Source of the DNA: Streptomyces klenkii
Lineage (GTDB): Bacteria; Actinomycetota; Actinomycetes; Streptomycetales; Streptomycetaceae
Direction: 5' to 3'
Assembly (NCBI RefSeq): GCF_003626645.1
Contig: NZ_RBAM01000010.1
Location: 1-64,000, forward strand
DNA length: 64,000 bases
Part shown: positions 39,523-47,773 of the stretch, piece after piece
How the letters are laid out: the number at the start of each line of letters is the position of its first letter
Numbering within the stretch: the first letter of the stretch is position 1
Translations under genes and position numbers: made by a program
The notes under the pieces: generated by a model
Databases searched by the model: none
Told to the model about the DNA's origin: nothing
Seen by the model: the letters and a program-made list of their open reading frames with translations, nothing else

Positions 39523-40941
39523 GTGAATTCAGCAAGCCACCAGTCACCGGGCGCGCCCGTCGCGCTCGGCGCACCGGATGCCGAGGAGCTCAGGGCTCAC
39601 GTCGCCGGTCCCGTCCTGCTGCCCGGGGAGGAGGGCTTCGACGCGGAGCTCGCCGGCTTCGAGCTGTCCGTCGCGCACCGCCCGGCGCTGATCGTCGGCG
39701 CCACCGGGGCGGCCGACGTCATCGCGGCCGTGCGCTTCGCCGCGGAGCGCGGCCTGGGAGTGGCGGTCCAGGCGACCGGCCACGGCATCTCCCGGCCCGC
39801 CACCGGTGTCCTCATCGGTACGCGCCGGATGACCGGTGTACGGGTGGACCCGCAGGCCCGCACCGCGCGCTTCGAGGCGGGCGTCCGCTGGGAGCGGGTC
39901 ATTCACGAGGCGGCCGTGCACGGGCTGGCGCCGCTGAACGGCTCGGCGCCGTTCGTCGGGGCGGTCTCGTACGCCCTCGGCGGGGGGCTCGGGCTGCTGT
40001 CGCGCAAGTACGGCTTCGCGACCGACCACATCACCTCCTTCGACCTCGTCACGGCTGACGGCAGGCTGCTGGAGGTCACCCCCGAGCGGCACCCCGACCT
40101 GTTCTGGGGCGTGCGCGGCAGCAAGGGCAACCTCGGCATCGTCACCTCCCTGGAGGTGCGTCTGTTCCCTGTGAGCCGGGTGTACGGGGGCGGGCTGTTC
40201 TTCGACGCCGAGTCGACGCCGGCGGTGCTGAAGACCTATCTGGCGTGGGCGCCCCGGATGCCGGAGGACCTGGCGTCCTCGGTGTTCTTCACCGAGTACC
40301 CCGACGCCGAAGGCCTGCCCGAGCCGCTGCGCGGCAAGTTCGTCACCCACATCCGGCTGGCCCACCTCGGAGAACCGGAGGAGGCCGAGCGGCACTTCGC
40401 CGAACTCCGGGCAGCCGGCACGGTCGTCATGGACACGGTGGCGTCGTTGCCGTACACGCGCGCCGGGGAGATCCACAACGACCCGCCGTCGCCCGTGGCG
40501 AGCTACAGCAAGACCTTCATGCTGCGGGAGCTCGACGAGAAGGCCGTCAACCTGATCCTGAAGCTGGCCGGGCCCGGGTCGAACGCGGTGCACGGGGTGG
40601 AGCTGCGCCACCTGGGCGGCGCCATGTCCCGGCCCCCGCAGGTCCCCAGCGCGGTGGGCCACTTCCCGGACGCGGTCTTCAACGCCTACATCGCCTCGCT
40701 GATCGAGCCGGAGACGATCGAGTCCGTCGACCGGGCGCAGCAGGGCTTCGTCGACGCGCTGCGGCCCTGGACGACGCCCGGGGTGTGCCTGAACTTCCTC
40801 GCGGGCCACAACACGTCGGTGGAGGTCGCGCGCGGCGCGTTCACGGCGGAGAACTACGCCCGGCTGCGGGAGCTGAAGACGCGGCACGACCCGGGCAACG
40901 TCTTCCGGTTCAACCCCAACATCCCGCCCCTTCCCGCCTAG
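39523..40941 (+). CDS. mmcM: FAD-linked oxidase of the McrA/MitR type (MmcM)
   Basis: 472 residues from a GTG at 39523 with AGAAAGG upstream. BBE-type FAD oxidase: PALIVGATGAADVIAAVRFA, VQATGHGISRPATGVLI with a His suited to covalent FAD, APLNGSAPFVGAVSYALGGG, WGVRGSKGNLGIVTSLE, and the C-terminal FRFNPNIPP (BBE). In the mitomycin cluster such oxidases either oxidise late intermediates or, as McrA, reoxidise reduced mitomycin as a resistance mechanism. It is directly upstream of the aldehyde dehydrogenase. Confidence 0.85.
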   Translation: MNSASHQSPGAPVALGAPDAEELRAHVAGPVLLPGEEGFDAELAGFELSVAHRPALIVGATGAADVIAAVRFAAERGLGVAVQATGHGISRPATGVLIGTRRMTGVRVDPQARTARFEAGVRWERVIHEAAVHGLAPLNGSAPFVGAVSYALGGGLGLLSRKYGFATDHITSFDLVTADGRLLEVTPERHPDLFWGVRGSKGNLGIVTSLEVRLFPVSRVYGGGLFFDAESTPAVLKTYLAWAPRMPEDLASSVFFTEYPDAEGLPEPLRGKFVTHIRLAHLGEPEEAERHFAELRAAGTVVMDTVASLPYTRAGEIHNDPPSPVASYSKTFMLRELDEKAVNLILKLAGPGSNAVHGVELRHLGGAMSRPPQVPSAVGHFPDAVFNAYIASLIEPETIESVDRAQQGFVDALRPWTTPGVCLNFLAGHNTSVEVARGAFTAENYARLRELKTRHDPGNVFRFNPNIPPLPA

Positions 40942-41048
40942 CCGGCGCGCGGCGGCCGCCCGGGGCCCCGTGCTCCGGCGCGGCCGCCGCCCGCGCGTGT
41001 TCCGGCCGGGGTGCACCTCACGGACGACACGAGAAGACGGTGAGGCCC

Positions 41049-42566
41049 ATGGAGAGCGTGGCCGAGCAGGTTCCCATGTACATCGGCGGTCTGGCCGTGC
41101 CGGCTCACGACGGTGCCGTCCTGCGCACCTTCGAGCCGGCGACGCGGCGTCATCTGGCCGACGTCCCGAGCGGCGGTCCCGAGGACGTGCGCCGTGCGGT
41201 GGCGGCCGCCCGGGAGGCGTTCGACGAGGGGCCCTGGCCGCGGATGCCGGCGCGGGAGCGGGCGCGCCTGCTGCGCGCCGCGGCGGAGCGGCTGGCGGGC
41301 GAGGCGGCGGAGTTCGCGCGGCTGGAGGTGCGGGACAACGGCGCGACGCTGCGCAAGGCGCGGGGCGCGGACGTGCCCGGTGCGGCGGCGGCGTTCGAGT
41401 GGAGCGCCTGGTGGGCGGAGCACGTGCCCGAGCGGGAGGCCGGGGGCGGCGGCTCGTACGTGCTGTGGCGGCCGGCCGGGGTCGTCGCCGCGATCGTGCC
41501 CTGGAACCTGCCGCTGCTGCTCGCCGCCTGGCGGATCGCGCCCGCGATCGCCGCGGGCAACACGTGTGTGATCAAGCCGGCTTCGTTCGCTTCGCTGTCC
41601 GTGCTGCGCCTGGTGCGGCTGCTGCACGAGTGCGGGCTGCCGCCCGGTGTGGTCAATGTGGTCACGGGGCCGGGCGCGGTGGCCGGGGAGAGCCTGGTGC
41701 GTGCGCCGGGGGTGGATCTGGTGGCCTTCACCGGGTCCGACGAGACCGGGGAGGCCGTGCGGCAGGGGGCCGCGTCGGCGGGCACGAGCACCCGCCTGGA
41801 CCTGGGGGGCAAGTCGCCCAACCTCGTGCTGGCGGACGCCGATCTCGCGCAGGCCGTGACGGGTGTGACGTGGGGGGCGTTCCTGCACAACGGGCAGGTG
41901 TGCATGGCGGGCACCCGGGCCGTGGTGCACGCCGCCGTCCACGACGAGTTCGTACGGCTGCTGGTCGAGCGGGTGGGGCGGCTGCGGCTGGGCGACCCGC
42001 TGGACGAGGCCACCGACCTCGGTCCCCTGGTCTCGCGCAGCCAGGCGCGCACGGCCCGGCGCTTCACCGAGCTGGGCCTGTCCCAGGGGGCGCAGCTGGC
42101 GTGCGGCGGCGGCTCGCCGGCCGCGGGCGAGCTGCCCGAAGGGCTGGACCCCGCCGCGTACTTCAGGCCTACGGTGCTGACCTCGGTGGGCGAGCGGGAC
42201 GCCGTCGCGCAGGAGGAGATCTTCGGCCCCGTGCTGTCGGTCATCCGGGCCGCCGACGACGAAGAGGCGGTCCGCATCGCCAACGGCACCCGCTACCGGC
42301 TCAGCGCGGGCGTCTGGTCCGCCGACCCCGCGCGGGCGCGCGCCGTCGCCGAGCGGCTGCGCGCGGACCGGGTGTGGGTCAACGACTACCGCCTGGTCGA
42401 CCTGGAGCTCCCGGGCCGGGCCGGGCGGGGCGCGTCCGCCGTCTGGGACCGGCTGACGAACGAACTGGACTCCTACCGGCGGCGGCACACCGTGCACGGG
42501 GGCGGCGGGGAGGAGGAGGGACGGCCGGCGGGGCCGCCCACTCCCTATGCCCTGCTCGGCGGATGA
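41049..42566 (+). CDS. mmcL: Aldehyde dehydrogenase family protein (MmcL)
   Basis: 505 residues, ATG at 41049 with a weak ribosome site. NAD-dependent ALDH layout: IVPWNLPLLLAAWRIAPA, GNTCVIKPASFA, FTGSDETGEAV and NGQVCMAGTR with the catalytic Cys. The general-base Glu in the usual ELGGKSP is Asp here (RLDLGGKSPN). EEIFGPVLSVI near the C-terminus is normal. It may oxidise an aldehyde intermediate or serve another acyl-transfer role; the Asp change could slow hydrolysis and favour a thioester. The tail GGGGEEEGRPAGPPTPY is low-complexity. Confidence 0.85.
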   Translation: MESVAEQVPMYIGGLAVPAHDGAVLRTFEPATRRHLADVPSGGPEDVRRAVAAAREAFDEGPWPRMPARERARLLRAAAERLAGEAAEFARLEVRDNGATLRKARGADVPGAAAAFEWSAWWAEHVPEREAGGGGSYVLWRPAGVVAAIVPWNLPLLLAAWRIAPAIAAGNTCVIKPASFASLSVLRLVRLLHECGLPPGVVNVVTGPGAVAGESLVRAPGVDLVAFTGSDETGEAVRQGAASAGTSTRLDLGGKSPNLVLADADLAQAVTGVTWGAFLHNGQVCMAGTRAVVHAAVHDEFVRLLVERVGRLRLGDPLDEATDLGPLVSRSQARTARRFTELGLSQGAQLACGGGSPAAGELPEGLDPAAYFRPTVLTSVGERDAVAQEEIFGPVLSVIRAADDEEAVRIANGTRYRLSAGVWSADPARARAVAERLRADRVWVNDYRLVDLELPGRAGRGASAVWDRLTNELDSYRRRHTVHGGGGEEEGRPAGPPTPYALLGG

Positions 42567-42613
42567 GGCGGACAGAGCGGATTGAGCAGATAGAGCGGAT
42601 ACGGAGGATGAGG

Positions 42614-43993
42614 TCAGGCGACGGCCCTGCGGGTGCCCTGCGGCGGGAGGCCGAGGAGCGACCTCAGGGTCGGCGCCACGTCGTAGAGCGAGAGGCCGAC
42701 GGCCTGGCCCGGGGCGACGCCGGGCGCGCTGAGGGCGAAGATGCCGGTGTCGCCGTGGTTGGCGTGGTCCGGCCCGGTGTCGTTCTCCGTCGTGTAGAGG
42801 CCCTTGCCCATGCCGAGGGTGGCCAGGGCCCGCCAGCGCAGGTTCCCGACGTAGACCAGGAGGTCCGGGGCGATGCCGTTGACCTCCGGGTACAGCTCGC
42901 CGGGGCGCAGGGCGCGGGTGCCCATCGGCCGCCCCTGGTCGTCCGGCACGGCCTCCAGCGCCGCGGCGACGAGGTCGCGCGTGCTCTCGTACTCCGCGGC
43001 GGGGATCGTGCCGTGCGGCTCCCGGCCCTCGACGTTGAGGAAGATCCGCCCGTAGTAGCCGCCCTCGGCCCAGGCGGTGGTGCGCTTCCAGTCGATCCGG
43101 GCCGCGCTGACGGGCGTGGGGCCCGCGGCCTCCTCGGCCAGGACGAGGAGGCCTTCCTTGCGCAGCCATTCGTTGATGAAGAAGCCGCCCACCATGGGCT
43201 GTGCCCCGTGGTCGGAGACGACCAGCACGGCGGTGTCCTCGGGCAGGCACTCCAGGAAGCGGCCGAGGTGCCGGTCGAGGGCGCGGTAGTAGTCGCGGAA
43301 GAGTCCGGCGTAGGGGTTGCCGGGCTCGTGCCGGGGGTGGCCGGGGTCGCAGTACTTCCAGAAGCCGTGGTGCAGGCGGTCCGGTCCCATGTCCACGAAG
43401 GAGAGGAAGTCCCACTCCTGGGTGGTCGCGAGGTGGCGGGCGACCTCGAAGCGCTGCTCGCTCATGTCGAAGATCTGCTGCGAGACGCGGCCGAGTTCGG
43501 GGGAACGGAAGTCCTCGACGTCCAGGGCGTAGCCGCCGGTGAGCTTGTGCAGTTCGTCGGCGAGGCCGGGCGGCGCCGTGTACTGCGCCTGGGTGGAGGG
43601 AGCGAGGAAACAGGAGACCATGGCGCCCCGGATGGGAGCGGGCGGGTAGGTGCCGGGCACGCCGAGGACGACGCTGGGGCGCCCGGCCCCCGTCATCTCG
43701 TCCCAGATCCGCGGGGCCTTGATGCTGTGGGACGTGGCGAACTTCAGCGGGCCGTAGTCGTGGGCGGCCCGGTCCCGGAATCCGTAGACGCCGAGTTCGC
43801 CGGGGGTTCGGCCCGACATCATGCAGGACCACGCGGGCATGGTGATGGGCGGGTCGACGCTGCGCATCGGCCCCCACAGGGAATTGCGGCGCAGCGCGGT
43901 GAACACCGGCATGTCGTCGGCGAACCGGTCGAACATGTACTGCGGAGTAGCGGAGTCGAGGCCTATCACGGCCACTTTACGGGCAGCGGGCAT
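42614..43993 (-). CDS. Alkaline-phosphatase-superfamily protein with Cys at nucleophile position
   Basis: 459 residues, ATG at 43993. Metal motifs of the superfamily are intact: VAVIGLDSATPQY, FVDMGPDRLHHGFW, VVSDHGAQP and a C-terminal His loop TGPDHANHGD. In the nucleophile loop TMPAWSCMMSGRTPGELGVYGF, the position filled by Thr/Ser in related phosphatases (X in X-x-x-[ST]-G) is Cys, preceded by Ser. The sulfatase CxPxR maturation motif is absent. It probably hydrolyses or transfers a phosphate or sulfate group. By gene order it would be mmcK, which is not certain. The gene is divergent from the LLM gene mmcJ. Confidence 0.8.
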   Translation of the reverse strand: MPAARKVAVIGLDSATPQYMFDRFADDMPVFTALRRNSLWGPMRSVDPPITMPAWSCMMSGRTPGELGVYGFRDRAAHDYGPLKFATSHSIKAPRIWDEMTGAGRPSVVLGVPGTYPPAPIRGAMVSCFLAPSTQAQYTAPPGLADELHKLTGGYALDVEDFRSPELGRVSQQIFDMSEQRFEVARHLATTQEWDFLSFVDMGPDRLHHGFWKYCDPGHPRHEPGNPYAGLFRDYYRALDRHLGRFLECLPEDTAVLVVSDHGAQPMVGGFFINEWLRKEGLLVLAEEAAGPTPVSAARIDWKRTTAWAEGGYYGRIFLNVEGREPHGTIPAAEYESTRDLVAAALEAVPDDQGRPMGTRALRPGELYPEVNGIAPDLLVYVGNLRWRALATLGMGKGLYTTENDTGPDHANHGDTGIFALSAPGVAPGQAVGLSLYDVAPTLRSLLGLPPQGTRRAVA

Positions 43994-44100
43994 CGGGGAT
44001 TCCTCTCACTGTGCTCAGCTCGCGACCGGGCGAGGAGAAAAATGAGCGCCGCGAAAAACATACGCGCCGCCGGAGGAATACGACAGGGGGCAGGAGGACG

Positions 44101-44940
44101 ATGAGGATCAGCATTGCGCTGCCGAATACCGTGCCGGGCGCGGACGGCGGCCTTTTGACGGAATGGGCGAAAAGGGCCGAGGCTCGCGGATTCGCTTCGC
44201 TGGCCGTCACGGAGCGTCTGGTGTACCCGGGCCACGACCCGCTGCTCACGCTCGCGGCCGCGGCCGCGGCGACCTCCCGGATCGGGCTGCTGACCAACGT
44301 CCTGATCGGCCCGCTGCGCACGGCGCCGGTGCTGGCCAAGTCGGTGGCGACGCTGGCGACGCTGTCCGCCGGGCGGCTCGTCCTGGGGCTGGGGCCGGGC
44401 GTACGGGAGGACGACTTCGAGGCCGCCGGGCGCTCGTTCGCGGGGCGCCGCGAGGCGTTCGAGGAGCAGTTGGAGCTGCTGGGGCGGGGCGCGGCGGGCG
44501 AAGCGGCCGGGCCCGGGGCCGGTCCGGGGGTGCCGGTGCTGGTGGCCGGGCTGAGCGCCGCGGCCGTGCGGCGCGTGGTGCGCTGGGGCGACGGCTGGAC
44601 CGCGCCGGGCCTGGAGCCGGAGGCGGTCCTGCCGTTCGCCGCGCGCGTGCGCCGTGCCTGGTCCGAGGGCGGGCGCTCCGGCGCGCCGCGCATCGTGGGG
44701 CTGGCGCGCTTCGCGCTGGGCGAGGACGTGGAGCGGGAGTCGGCGGCGTTCGTGCGGGACTACTTCTCCGTGCTGGGCGCGGAGGCCGAGGAGTTCGTGG
44801 CGAAGACGCCCCGTACGCCGGAGCGGATCCGCCGGGTCGTCGCGGCGCTGGCCGACGGAGGGGTGGACGAGGTGGTCATGCACCCCACCGCGGCCGCGCT
44901 GTCGCAGGTGGACCGGCTGGCGGACGTCCTGCTGCCGTAG
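44101..44940 (+). CDS. mmcJ: LLM-class F420/flavin-dependent oxidoreductase (MmcJ)
   Basis: 279 residues, ATG at 44101 behind AGGAGG; a longer frame from 44011 begins with a run of Arg and is rejected. The luciferase-like fold is seen in WAKRAEARGFASLAVTERLVYPGHDPLLTL, SRIGLLTNVLIGPLRTAPVLAKSVATL and SAGRLVLGLGPGVREDDFEAAG. F420-dependent reductases of this kind are present in several copies in mitomycin clusters (mmcI, mmcJ, mitH, mitK by memory). It may reduce an imine or quinoid intermediate. Confidence 0.8.
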   Translation: MRISIALPNTVPGADGGLLTEWAKRAEARGFASLAVTERLVYPGHDPLLTLAAAAAATSRIGLLTNVLIGPLRTAPVLAKSVATLATLSAGRLVLGLGPGVREDDFEAAGRSFAGRREAFEEQLELLGRGAAGEAAGPGAGPGVPVLVAGLSAAAVRRVVRWGDGWTAPGLEPEAVLPFAARVRRAWSEGGRSGAPRIVGLARFALGEDVERESAAFVRDYFSVLGAEAEEFVAKTPRTPERIRRVVAALADGGVDEVVMHPTAAALSQVDRLADVLLP

Positions 44941-45052
44941 CGCCTGAGAGCCTGCCGGCATCCTGCTGCCCTGGAGCCTGCGGACGTCCTGGAGCTTGAG
45001 GGCGCGCCGACGGCTCTGGAGCCTTCAGTACATGCCAGGAGCCCTGGTGCTT

Positions 45053-45859
45053 TCAGGGCATGCCAGCCGCCCGTCCCTCCGTGCGGGCGAAGTGCAGGGC
45101 CCGCTCCACGCCGTCGAGCCGGAAGGGGTGCCCGACCTGGAAGATCAGGTGGCGGGCGCCCGCGGCCACGAGCCGCTGGAGCTCGTCGTCGGTCTGGTCC
45201 CGGGTGACGAAGGCGCTGCGTTCGATCTCCGCCGGGTCGCGGCCCACTTCGGCGCACCACTGGTCGAGGACGCGGTTGCCCTCGGCGAAGCGCCAGGCCA
45301 TGGTGTTCCAGATGGTGGCGCGTTCGGCGGCGAAGCGCAGCAGGCGCTTGCGGCCGTCGCCGCCGATCAGCAGGGGCAGGGCGCCCAGCGGGCCGGGGTT
45401 GAGGCGGGCGAGCCTGTGGTCGACCCGGGCCACCGCGTCGACGAGACCGGCGACGCGCTCTCCCGCGCCGGGCGCGGGGTACCCGTACTCCTTCAGGTCG
45501 CGTTCGACCCAGCCCGCGCCCATGCCCAGGATGAGGCGGCCGTCGCTGAGGTGGTCGACGGTGCGGGCCATGTCGGCGAGCAGGTCAGGGTTGCGGTAGG
45601 CGTAGTTGGTGACGAGGGTGCCGACCCGGGCGGCGCGGGTGTCGGCGGCCAGGGCTGCCAGCAGGGTCCACGCTTCGTAGTGGCTGCCGTCGGGGTCGCC
45701 GGTGAGCGGGAAGAAGTGGTCCCACAGCCACAGCGAGTCCACGCCCAGGGAGTCGGCCGCGCGCCAGGCGGCGCGCAGTTCCCGTACGGAGGTGTGCTGG
45801 GGGGTCAGCCAGACCCCGATCCTGATGCGCCCGTCCGGCCGCGTGGGTGCGTACGTCAT
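45053..45859 (-). CDS. mmcI: LLM-class F420-dependent oxidoreductase (MmcI)
   Basis: 268 residues, ATG at 45859 with GGAAGGGCGG upstream. Conserved pattern: GVWLTPQHTSVRELRAAWRAADSLGVDSLWLWDHFFP, VGTLVTNYAYRNPDLLADMA and SDGRLILGMGAGWVERDLKEYG, the F420-binding TIM-barrel fold. It faces the phytanoyl-CoA dioxygenase-like gene across a 119-base region with tandem repeats. Two F420-type enzymes on either side suggest reduced-deazaflavin chemistry in the pathway. Between its end and mmcJ (44941-45052) there are only imperfect GC-rich repeats. Confidence 0.85.
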   Translation of the reverse strand: MTYAPTRPDGRIRIGVWLTPQHTSVRELRAAWRAADSLGVDSLWLWDHFFPLTGDPDGSHYEAWTLLAALAADTRAARVGTLVTNYAYRNPDLLADMARTVDHLSDGRLILGMGAGWVERDLKEYGYPAPGAGERVAGLVDAVARVDHRLARLNPGPLGALPLLIGGDGRKRLLRFAAERATIWNTMAWRFAEGNRVLDQWCAEVGRDPAEIERSAFVTRDQTDDELQRLVAAGARHLIFQVGHPFRLDGVERALHFARTEGRAAGMP

Positions 45860-45914
45860 CGTGGGAACCGCCCTTCCGGCGCCTGCGGGAATCATGTCGC
45901 GGGGATTACCGTGC

Positions 45915-45953
45915 TGTTGTTCCGGGGTGTTGTTCCGGGGTGTTGTTCGGGGG
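45915..45953. repeat. Three 13-bp tandem repeats in a divergent promoter region
   Basis: TGTTGTTCCGGGG occurs twice and TGTTGTTCGGGGG once, back to back, 26 bases before the dioxygenase start at 45979 and 56 bases before mmcI. The T-rich phases are out of keeping with the region. The array could bind a regulator or set promoter spacing. Confidence 0.8.
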
Positions 45954-45978
45954 TATTGGCGGCTGCTAGCCTCGCCAT

Positions 45979-46743
45979 ATGCGCGCGACTCTGACGAATG
46001 ACGTCGAAACAGCCGCACGAGACCTCGCCGATCACGGTTACTGCCTCTTGGAGTGCCCGATTTCTCCGGGCGCGTTCGAAAGACTCAGGGGCCGTCTGCT
46101 GGATGTCGCCGAGCAGGAGCGCAAGGACGGTTCCGCTTTTCTCTACGACGGCGGCAACCAACGCGTCTTCAGCCTGCTCAACAAGGGCGAGGAATTCGAG
46201 GAGAACGTCCAGGACCCCACCGTCATGCGTGTGATGGAGGAGCTGCTGGGCGTCGGTTTCCTGCTCTCCAGCACCCATGCCAACATCGCGGGGCCCGGCG
46301 GCGCCCCGATGCACCTGCACGCCGACCAGACCTTCGCCCGCCCGCCCTGGCCGCCGTACGCCCTGGTGGCCAACAGCATGTGGATGCTGGACGACTTCAC
46401 CCCGGAGAACGGCGCGACGCGCCTGGTGCCGGGCTCCCACCTGCTGGGGCGGCAGCCGGACTACGAGCGGGGCGAGGGCAATGCCGCGACCGTCCCGGCG
46501 TGCGCGCCGGCCGGCAGCGTGATGGTCTTCGACGGCCGGCTCTGGCACCAGACGGGCGCCAACACCACGGGCCTGCCGCGCCACGGCATCCTCAACTACT
46601 ACTGCCGCGGGTACGTCCGGCAGCAGCAGAACTTCTTCACCGGCCTCAAGGAGGAGGTCGCCGCCCGCGCCGAGCCGGAGCTGCGCCGCCTGCTGGGCTA
46701 CGAGAACTACTTCTCGCTCGGGATGACCGACGGCCTGCCGTAA
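45979..46743 (+). CDS. Phytanoyl-CoA dioxygenase (PhyH)-like Fe(II)/2-oxoglutarate enzyme
   Basis: 254 residues, ATG at 45979. The iron-binding facial triad is visible: MHLHADQTF (His-x-Asp) and RLWHQTGANTTG (distal His), with PRHGILNYYCRGY providing the Arg that binds 2-oxoglutarate. WMLDDFTPENGATRLVPGSHL is the usual PhyH core. It should hydroxylate or otherwise oxidise a small molecule; in this context a mitosane intermediate. By order it would be mmcH, but I am not sure of that letter. It is followed closely by an unknown gene. Confidence 0.85.
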   Translation: MRATLTNDVETAARDLADHGYCLLECPISPGAFERLRGRLLDVAEQERKDGSAFLYDGGNQRVFSLLNKGEEFEENVQDPTVMRVMEELLGVGFLLSSTHANIAGPGGAPMHLHADQTFARPPWPPYALVANSMWMLDDFTPENGATRLVPGSHLLGRQPDYERGEGNAATVPACAPAGSVMVFDGRLWHQTGANTTGLPRHGILNYYCRGYVRQQQNFFTGLKEEVAARAEPELRRLLGYENYFSLGMTDGLP

Positions 46744-46767
46744 CCGTGCACGGAAGGGGAGGGATTC

Positions 46768-47259
46768 ATGCCGGGAAGGCTCATGGCTCCGGTGGCCCGG
46801 CTGGTCGTCGTGGCCGGCCGGGCCGCCACGCACGACTCGGGGCGCTGGTCGCAGGCACTGGCACCGGAAGTGACGGTGGATCAGGGACCGGAGGGCCTCG
46901 CGGGCTCGCCCGGCGAGTCCCTGCCCCGGGCCCTGTTCACCACCGGCGACCGGGTGGGCTCCGTACTGGCCGACGCCGTGCGCGCGGATCCGCCGCCCAC
47001 GCACGTGCTGCTGTGGGCCGGTGACCGCGAGCCGGAGGAGGGCTGGGAGGCGGCCGCCGCCGGGCGGCTGTCCTGCCCGGTGACGGTGCTGGTCCCCATG
47101 GACGCGGACGCGGCCCGGGCCGCCGCCCACCGCTGGCGCGGCCTGACGGACGGGCCCTTCACCGTACGGTTCCTTCCGCCCGGCTGCCCGCTGCCCGCCG
47201 CGTGCGACGCGGTGAGCGCACGGCTGATCAAGGAGGAGTTGCAGGTGTGGCCGGCCTGA
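46768..47259 (+). CDS. Unrecognised protein between dioxygenase and dehydratase genes
   Basis: 163 residues, ATG at 46768 with GGGGAGGG upstream, 24 bases after the dioxygenase gene. It reads like a Rossmann-type sequence: ARLVVVAGRAATHDSGRW, then THVLLWAGDREPEEGWEA, LSCPVTVLVPMDADAARAAAHRWRG, ending LIKEELQVWPA. The strands suggest a short NAD-binding-like or enoyl-reductase-like fold but no nucleotide motif is complete. It may act as a partner of the dioxygenase. By order it could be mmcG, unproven. Confidence 0.65.
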   Translation: MPGRLMAPVARLVVVAGRAATHDSGRWSQALAPEVTVDQGPEGLAGSPGESLPRALFTTGDRVGSVLADAVRADPPPTHVLLWAGDREPEEGWEAAAAGRLSCPVTVLVPMDADAARAAAHRWRGLTDGPFTVRFLPPGCPLPAACDAVSARLIKEELQVWPA

Positions 47260-47286
47260 CCCGGCTCGGACCGGCACGGCCGCCCG

Positions 47287-47724
47287 TCAGCTTTCCGGGA
47301 CCATGAGGGTCAGGGCCCGGGCGGCCATCCGGTAGCCCAGCGCGCCCATGCCCATCACGACGCCGGAGGACAGCGGCGCGGTCACCGAGACGTGCCGGAA
47401 GGCCTCGCGGCCCCACACGTTGCTCAGGTGGACCTCCAGCCACGGCGGCCCGAAGTCGGCCAGCGCGTCGCGCAGCGACCAGCCCGCGACCATCAGCGCG
47501 CCCGGGTTCACGATCGCCCCCGCGACGTCGCGGTGCCGCTCCAGGAGGTCGACGAGTTCTCCCTCGCCGTTGCGCTGCTCGGCGACCAGGCTCCAGCCGC
47601 GGCCGCGGATCTCCTCAGCGACCTCGGCCTCGATCTCGGCCAGGGTCCGCGTCCCGTAGATCTCCGGCTGCCGCTTGCCCAGGGTCCCCAGGTTGGGGCC
47701 GTTGAGCAACAACACCCTGTCCAT
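47287..47724 (-). CDS. mmcF: Type II 3-dehydroquinate dehydratase, aminodehydroquinate dehydratase (MmcF)
   Basis: 145 residues, ATG at 47724. Type II dehydroquinase motifs: VLLLNGPNLGTLGKRQPEIYG with the catalytic Arg and Tyr, VNPGALMVAGWSLRDAL (NPGAYTHxS is usual; the changed loop fits an amino substrate), LEVHLSNVWGREAFRHVS. In AHBA biosynthesis (RifJ) this enzyme converts aminoDHQ to aminodehydroshikimate, the substrate of AHBA synthase. The gene ends the leftward operon begun by the AlkP-like gene at 54,030. Length is normal. Confidence 0.9.
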   Translation of the reverse strand: MDRVLLLNGPNLGTLGKRQPEIYGTRTLAEIEAEVAEEIRGRGWSLVAEQRNGEGELVDLLERHRDVAGAIVNPGALMVAGWSLRDALADFGPPWLEVHLSNVWGREAFRHVSVTAPLSSGVVMGMGALGYRMAARALTLMVPES

Positions 47725-47773
47725 GCTCCTCCTCCGCTCGTCCGGGTCTCTCGTCGGCCGTCCGGGGCTCTCG

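Noticed and set aside
42614..43993. Formylglycine sulfatase
   Set aside because: A Cys lies at the nucleophile position but the CxPxR maturation motif is missing.
44011..44100. Earlier start for mmcJ
   Set aside because: The extra 30 residues are almost all Arg, Lys, Glu and Thr, and a perfect AGGAGG precedes the ATG at 44101.
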